64,000 nt of DNA, from contig OY754335.1 of NCBI GenBank assembly GCA_963573305.1, positions 16,283,501 through 16,347,500 of the forward strand, written 5' to 3'. A program made the translations under genes and the position numbers. This stretch comes from Pyrrhosoma nymphula. Its lineage: Eukaryota > Arthropoda > Insecta > Odonata > Coenagrionidae. Shown one piece after another: positions 57,363 through 64,000 of this stretch. Every line of letters begins with the position of its first letter. Position 1 is the stretch's first letter. Under the pieces are notes generated by a model that searched no databases, was not told the DNA's origin, and saw only the letters and a list, made by a program, of their open reading frames with translations.

Positions 57363-59439
57363 TCTCGTTGCTGCGTGGTAGTAATTTTACCACTATATTT
57401 ACACAACCTCTGGAGATATATTCGATGTCCACCGTCAAGGGAAAATACATTGCGCTTGTGGGGTAAAGTCGAACTCCGCAGTTACTGGATGAAAATATTC
57501 ATTCAGATGTATGCGAAATTCACAGAAAAGGGTTAAGAATGCATTGATATTCCTGGAGAAACGGTCAGTTTAAGTCTCCAATGCAGAAACGATACATGCG
57601 TATCCAAGAGAGTGATGGAATTTATTTGTTTTATAAGTGGAATAAGTAATAAGTGCTCCATGATATAGGTAATTATTCTGATTGAGAAAATATTTAGAAT
57701 AGATATTCAATAAAAATCGAAGGAATGGACAAGTTATACAAAATATCATACACTTGATCGATGTTATGGCTAATTATGAGCATACTTATCTCCAGCCAAA
57801 TGTTCATTATCCAATAAAGGATAGTAAAAGTATCAGGAGTACGTCTAATATACTATTTAGAGCCTGTCATAAAGACGAGTTGGTATAGGGAATGGAAGAG
57901 GATGAGTCAATCGAATATCGTTCCAAATTAAATGACGTATAAACTAAATTACCCATTCGGACGCAGTTTAAACACCTCATCCGATGGGCAACAAACAGGA
58001 ATCCCTATCAAGAAGCTGAGGGAAACGGCACATATACCGCATTGCAGAACTAGAAGGGTGAACGAAATATGTGATGGAATCACAGTCACAAGCACTAGAG
58101 CTTAATTCCATATGTGCCAATAAGTGACCGTGTCCGAGGAAAACAAAATTGCCGTGTATGCGGGAGTAGGGGGGGGCGGACGACCTTAAATCACTCAATA
58201 GGTCGATTCTGAAGCATGAGGGCTCATTTCTTCGATTGGACACATTTCCAATGGATCGAGCAAACGAATTTTCTACCTATCTTCCCGCATGAAGCAAAAA
58301 AACGCCCATATCAACCTCATATCTACAATCAATTGACGCAAAAATGAGAAAGAAGGTAATAATAGCAAAGATAATATAAATAGTTCTTTTTTGTTGTTAA
58401 AGATCTCGGCATAGAGCTAGCATTGAAAATCCTGATCCGTTTCTATTATTTACAGAAGAACGAACACAAATGCGATTCCACACCGGATTCTAAATGTAAT
58501 GAAACGGTGATTTTGATTATATCGGGTACTTGGTAATTAAATACGCCGCTGTGGAGTGCTAGAGCAAGGACGACAGTGGAATAAATGGGTTAAATAAAAT
58601 AGGCGAAGCGTCTAAATTCTCTGCCTCTGCACCATTTTGGACGCTCAAAGTGCGCAATTTTTATGAAAATTATAATTTACTGTCCTTTCGCAAGTACGTT
58701 TGCGCAGAAATGAGGATTTTACCAGCAAATAGGTGTACCGCAACAGCCTTAAAAATAAAAACAGACGATTTTCCGGCTATGCCACAGGGAAACGAGCTAA
58801 TGGGGGATAGGTAAAGAGAATTAAACGGGAGCGAAATCAGTAAGCGTTAGCGAAAACGGCTCGTTTTTCACGAAAGAAAATCCTTGTGCTCCAATATTAT
58901 GCCAAAATATTGAAATGATGTTTTTTCTATTGATTATGATATCATCAGTTATGCTTAGTGCACTATAAAGCATATATTTTCGGCTTATTCTAACTTGCAA
59001 ATAACTTTTTTATTTTAATCGCTTAATATTTATGGATTAAACTACGAATTAGTATCATTTTACGTGTAAATTTGAGTGTATTAACTACGAAAAAATGTGA
59101 ACTAAGTTGATCAGCTTGAACCTGATCAGCTTTTGAAAATGCACTTAATAAATTTCTCATTCTCGACACGATCTTCCGAGCCTTGATCTCTATATAATCT
59201 CCCAAAATCAAGCCCCTGACTAATTGAAAAGAGGAAATTTCAATAAATAAGATAACCATCCTCCGTTAGGTACCTACATGATGCTCAGCAACACTCAAGG
59301 ATTAAAGAGGTCGTTCGAGGAAAAACAGACCAACGTGATTCGATGTAGGGAAAAAATCACGATTTTTGACGGAACGGATTTAATGATATTGCATTCTGGC
59401 TTCGCCCAATTTTTTTAGGAGCTGCCTAGTCTTCCTCAC
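57363..59439. other. AT-rich DNA, no recognised gene
   Basis: No recognised gene. A GGGGGGG run lies at 58171-58178. Frames at 57977-58243 and 59023-59259 are unremarkable. Confidence 0.45.
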
Positions 59440-60270
59440 TTCTGGGTCGACGGGTAATCGGATACACATTGAGCAATAATTGCATTACTCCGCGCTGTCG
59501 CGACATGCCCGCGCGAGCAAATGGACAAACAAAATTGGTCACGTAATGGAGGGATCGTGGAGGGGGGAGAGCAATTTGGGGGAGGAGGGCAGGTAGTGTG
59601 AGAGGCTCAAATAATGCAAACGCCCAAACGCAATTCGGTGTGCGGGTCCCCGGGAAGTGCGCGGGGGAGTTTGGGCGGCGATGGTCAGTTGTCTGATGGG
59701 AACGCCTCCGCCCCGCGGATTATCGCGTTTGGGGTTTCGGACGAAAACGAGATTTAGGGTTCGATGCCCGTCACATTTTGGGGACGCAGCCCTTGGGGGA
59801 TATATGTATATATAGGGTCCGAGGAACGTGAGTTTGTGATGATCAGAGTCATCCCGAAATCACTCGCTTACAGTCCAGGATCTAATGTTTCTTCCCCTAC
59901 CATGACACACACACTCTCCCAATCCCCATATTGATCCCGCACCTAATTCCATGATTCGTTTTCGGGGCCGGGGGAAAAACAACGGGCGGACGTCAGCGAG
60001 TGTTCCCGTCCGTTGCGACCAAGGGACGCGGCATACTCGCACGAGGTGTCGTTTGGTTGGATATACACTGCGTCGAAAACCTATTACAGTCTCTTGCTGG
60101 ACGGAATTAATCGGTCAGGGGGACCTCGTTAAAGAAAATACCTCATGTGTCACTCCTCGGGCCAAAAGCCCAATCGCCGGCAGGGCTATCGTGATGGGCA
60201 ACGTGCTCTCATGTTCGCCCGAAGATTATGAGCCAAGTTCCATCACGGGCATGGAGTTATCTATTAGATG
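59440..60270. promoter_or_regulatory. CpG-rich island with TATA and TCAGAG words
   Basis: An island of CpG-rich sequence (cgcgctgtcgcgacatgc at 59492; gggccggggg at 59963) contains a tatatata box at 59807-59814 and a gatcagagtc initiator-like word at 59841-59850, somewhat further away than usual. A plus-strand frame opens at about 59951 and stays open for 115 codons to 60298, including SPIAGRAIVMGNVLSCSPED, but no family is recognised. Promoter or exon roles are both speculative. Confidence 0.25.
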
Positions 60271-61189
60271 GCCGAATGAAAGTATGAAAAATATATGAAA
60301 CTACTAATTAAGTTTAACATTAGCTATTATTTAATTTACGACTTAAGAATGAGAAAAAATTCCACCACGTAAAGTACAGATATTTATTCCAGTCTTAAGT
60401 TTTAAGGTTTTGCATCATCATCAGGGCGCCATGATTTTGTCATATAAATATCAAGGTGCAAAAAAACTGGGAAATTTTTGGCACTTGTGTTCTCGGCAAA
60501 ATTATTTCTGAAGATCAGGCCAAATTCTTCAAAAACTAATTGAGAATATTATTTTGTAAAATTCTTCTAGTAGTAAATGTAAAGGTATACAATGTGATGG
60601 CAGAAAATTGGCCGATAACAACTTGACATGAATATAAACTTCTCAGGTTAACTTGCTAGCAGAACTACATCCACATTGGGAGCTATTACCCTATTAGTTC
60701 TTCGTTAAATTTTAAAGCTACGCGTATTTACAAATTTTACTGAGACATATAAGAGTGCATGAGAAAGATGGGATTCATGAGAAAGTATCAAGGATGTCCT
60801 CTTATCCTGAGTTAAATATAGTTTGATTGAAAAAGGTTAAGAATCACCCAAAATATTATATTTTCAGTCGTATGCTCACTTTTAGAGAAAACAATAATCT
60901 GCAATGGAACTGGAAATAAAACACCATGCATAAATTATGGTAAAATTGAAGGGGTAAACATGCCGAGATAGGGGAGGAGCCAAAGCTTGAAAGCATTAAT
61001 GGATAATAAACATAGTCAGCATCTGTTTCTACGAATGCATGAGGGTTTTTGCGAGAGAGAGAGAGGGAAAAATCTTTAACGCAGATTGCGAGAGACACAA
61101 AAATCTCGGGTCTGCCGAATGCTCGGCTAGCGATAAAAATAAGCTGCGCTGCGTGGAGGAGACAATAAATGAATAAATAAAAGCGCAAT
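60271..61189. other. no recognised gene
   Basis: AT-rich, with a cggtg-free catcatcatcagggcgcc segment at 60412-60430 that recalls the CATCA..TGATGG centre of the 46164 palindrome. Confidence 0.4.
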
Positions 61190-61330
61190 TCCCATCCGTG
61201 CGCCACCCCCCTCCTCTCCGGCACCCCTGTCCTCCCACTCCCCTTCATCCCCCATTATCTCGCTGCTCTCACTCCACCAGACGAACACTCCCTCCCCCTC
61301 CCCGCACTCTACCCCCTCCCCTCGCGGGTC
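61190..61330. repeat. pyrimidine-rich low-complexity tract
   Basis: Plus-strand C/T-rich tract (ctccccctccccgcactctac) of about 140 bp. Frames in it are compositional. Confidence 0.6.
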
Positions 61331-63009
61331 CATTCATCGGATTTTCATGATCCACTCCTCCATTTGCCCTAAAAAGCATTATGTGATAAGGGAGACGCTT
61401 GGAGTAGGAGGGGAGGTGTCATGGTTATCCCATTATTATTTGGTTATCAACCGGTTGAGTTAGGATTTCGAGCGATTATTTCTACTGTCATATTAACCTG
61501 AAAAGGGGAGCAGTACATTTATGCTGAAGGCATTAGAAAAAAGACATGGTGAGAGCTGTAAGTGGAAAGAAAAGTAGTAGAGCAGCTGATTATGTCGCTT
61601 AGATTGGCTGATGACCAGGCGAAGCGAGTCAGTCGTCCAAGAGAATGCAGTCATAGGTTGGTCAGAAGCAATTGAAGACCACTGAAAAAAATACAGAATG
61701 TAGATTTTTCATAAAAAAACTAGAGTAATGAGATATTCTCGTACAAATATAACGTGATCAATCGTGAATTTCTGTGGAGATCGATGAAGAAAGGTGGCGA
61801 GGAAGGAATAGATGCGATGGAAGGGAAAGGATAAATGGTGGAGATTCGGAGGCCAGGGCATATTAAAGATGGTGATGTCGGGGAAAACGTTTGGCTAGCG
61901 CAGCATGTGAAGAAAGAGCATAGGAATGTAAGACGACTTAATGGGAGGCAATTATTATAATGGGGTTGATGGGGGGCAAGAAACGTGTGGGTTGTTGCTA
62001 AATAATTTCGTCTTTGAAGTGGGCATTGTATAAAAAGCCAAATCTGCAGAATAACCACTGATGATAATACAGTAGGACACTCGGTATTGTGCACTATCAT
62101 TTCATAATCTATTTCGTATATATTACTACCTCTCTCTTTTTAAATTATTACTTATTGCTTAAACTTTTGAACTACCTTCAAAATTTCGTTGCTTTTAACA
62201 ATACCTTAAGTTGGCAGGAGTATATCAAAACATTTTGAAAATTAAAATAATCTAGTTATCTATGGGAGTATTTCCAAGCGTTTCATGTACTAAATAGATC
62301 TTTATCGCAAAAAAATTGTAAAGAAGAGAGTACAAGAACAGGAGGAATGAAAATGTCTGGCCCGACCGTGAAGAGACGTGCTTGACGTTGCAAGGGAACG
62401 AGTACGAGACCTGAGGTTGTGCAAAGAATTCATCCCACCCCGTTGCGTCCTAGTTCATTCTCCGTAGCGTTTCACATGAGCACGAAATTACCAAAGTACT
62501 CACCTACTCACCTGCTTTTCCTCACTAGAAAGTGGATCTACGAGACTATGTGGAAGGAAGGAATAGTTAAAAACATGCTTTGTAAAGGGCGACATGATAT
62601 CTTCCGGGAAAGTGGAACTTACAGCAAGCCTTTGACATAGGAAGGATGCAAGATAGTGCCTGCCACATCGTGTTTTACTTGAGCTGACATAATTAATTTG
62701 GATACATTCAAACCGCTCAAGATTTATCGTTGTTTCGGTTAACCACACCTGAAAAACGATTTCTTATTCATGGTGTTATCAATGATATTAATATTAATAT
62801 TGAAATTATTTTGAATCGTTTCTTAAGTGGAGAAAACGATGAATATCCTTAGTGAAGAATAAAACTTACGTGTTTCTACAGTGTTATTCACTCAGTATTA
62901 TTTCATATGGTTCCACAGTGTCGTAGGATCAGCAAAGTTTATGCTTTCAAATGATTATTCAAGTGAATACTTTTCAAATATATTGATCTAGTTAAAGCCT
63001 ATACTACCA
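61331..63009. other. no recognised gene
   Basis: Mixed AT-rich and purine-rich sequence (61780-61960 is G+A-rich). Frames at 61720-62100 and 62419-62748 have no supporting signals. Confidence 0.45.
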
Positions 63010-64000
63010 TCCAATATTTTTCCTACGCCTGGTAGTTACAGGAAAAAAATCACGTAGGTACTCCCACCGAAATTCAGATTTTAAATCTTTAATTTGAAGT
63101 TCTTCAGTTTTTTTATGCATTTTCATCAACCTCACCGACGTTTTTAACTCTTGTGTCTCTGCACACACATGGCTTTCTATGCCTCACGCCCCCTGTCCAG
63201 TGGAAAGATGAGTGGCATGCTTCCCTGCTCAAATAAAAGAAAATATTTAAAGGATAGGTGTTATTGACTTATGAATTGGACCAATGAATTCCACGGTTTA
63301 GACAAGTGAGACAAAAATCGATTACCCATGTCATAACCCGAAGGTAATGTTTATAGTTAAGGATCTTGATCCCTTCAAATGTTTTTACACCGAACAGTAG
63401 CGCGAAGAAAAATACACATGCGTTTGAAGTTCGTGCTTTAAATATTTAATTTGACGTTCTTGGGATTTTCATGCCTTTTCATCAAACTCAATATCGCTTT
63501 GTCCCTTCTATTTACAATAAAATGGCTACAGCACCACATCCGCAATCTTTATCCACATCTGCTTAGGAGTGGATGAGTGACAAGCTTTCCTACTTTGGAA
63601 AATAAAAACAAAATTAATTGAAGTATAGGGGTAAATTCTTCCGCCAATGAATTTCAAGCAAGTTTTATGTTAGTCGGGACCAAAAACCCGATCACTCACA
63701 GATGGGGTTATCTTAGTTAACATTGTGTATAACATACGGCTCTAATAAAAGCTGTTGACTCATCGTGATTATTTCTTCCTTCGTCCAACAGTTCACGTTC
63801 ATTCAATGAAAAAATTCACTTGCATTCACTGAAATCCCTGTTTTAAATATTTAATTTTTATGTCCTTCACCTTTTTATGCCTTTTCGTCAACCTTGCCTT
63901 CGTTTTTCCTATTGTCTTTGCATACATATTGCCTTCTAAGCCAAAACGTCTACCTTTCACGGGTGCCCTCCTCTAGTTTAAGTTTATATGTGGGAAGAGC
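63010..64000. repeat. diverged tandem repeat, period about 357-405 bp, open at the window end
   Basis: The word tttaaat[ac]tttaattt recurs at 63080, 63437 and 63842, each followed by a gttctt/gtcctt...ttttatgc.ttttc.tcaa..t stretch. Between them, other blocks match in order: gtggaaagatgagtggca..gcttcc against gtggatgagtgacaagcttt, and aatgaattcca against aatgaatttca. Copies are strongly diverged and have indels, so the array is old. It continues past 64000. Confidence 0.65.

Noticed and set aside
1..64000. CRISPR arrays, operons, phage or bacterial genes
   Set aside because: No regularly spaced repeats, Shine-Dalgarno-led gene runs or bacterial families are present. The window is eukaryotic in character.

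Overview
The window looks like non-prokaryotic, repeat-rich nuclear DNA from an arthropod, most likely an insect. The base composition is AT-rich with sharp CpG/GC-rich islands. No long open frames occur in either strand, and the only strong protein similarities are to transposable elements typical of insect genomes: RTE-type LINEs, CR1/L2/Jockey-group LINEs ending in a GATGTA-repeat tail, Penelope-like elements with a GIY-YIG endonuclease, a Helitron Rep/helicase, tRNA-derived SINEs, a TTAA-flanked terminal-inverted-repeat element and perfect foldback repeats. The species cannot be fixed from the sequence alone. All family names rest on motif recognition by eye; no database search was run.

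Layout, left to right. 1-12.2 kb: AT-rich DNA with no recognisable gene, a GC-rich island with a TATA box (6.36-6.79 kb), a diverged 168-bp tandem duplication (4.2-4.56 kb) and a short-repeat cluster near 10 kb. 12.27-13.48 kb: minus-strand Helitron helicase remains in two head-to-tail pieces. 15.7-19.2 kb: a dense transposon cluster holding two Penelope-like fragments, two tRNA-like SINEs, and an RTE-type LINE on the minus strand interrupted by a plus-strand CR1/L2/Jockey-type LINE with a 5-bp target duplication. 24.3-24.7 kb: another CR1/L2/Jockey-type LINE end. 29.4 kb: the best candidate host exon, 110 bp with good splice sites on both sides. 30.7-32.8 kb: a pair of unknown repeats flanking a 408-bp TTAA-flanked element. 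34.2-36.2 kb: an RTE fragment, a SINE and a foldback element containing a tRNA-like gene. 39.4-41.1 kb: an RTE fragment with an FADD reverse-transcriptase motif, then a degraded CR1/L2/Jockey LINE. 46.16-46.32 kb: a perfect 75-bp-arm palindrome. 50.1 kb: a second candidate host exon. 52.7 and 57.2 kb: further palindromes. 53.2, 54.4, 56 and 59.4-60.3 kb: GC/CpG-rich islands. 63.0-64.0 kb: about 2.6 copies of a diverged tandem repeat of about 360-405 bp that runs to the window edge.

No complete protein-coding gene is visible. Two plus-strand exon candidates, together with the observation that all five RTE-type fragments lie on the minus strand, are compatible with the window being mostly intron of a large plus-strand gene. 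That is an inference, and intergenic DNA is equally possible. The most unusual items are the perfect foldback repeats, the tRNA-like foldback element, the shared CATAGAGTAAGTA palindrome motif, the nested LINE, and the two unidentified exons.
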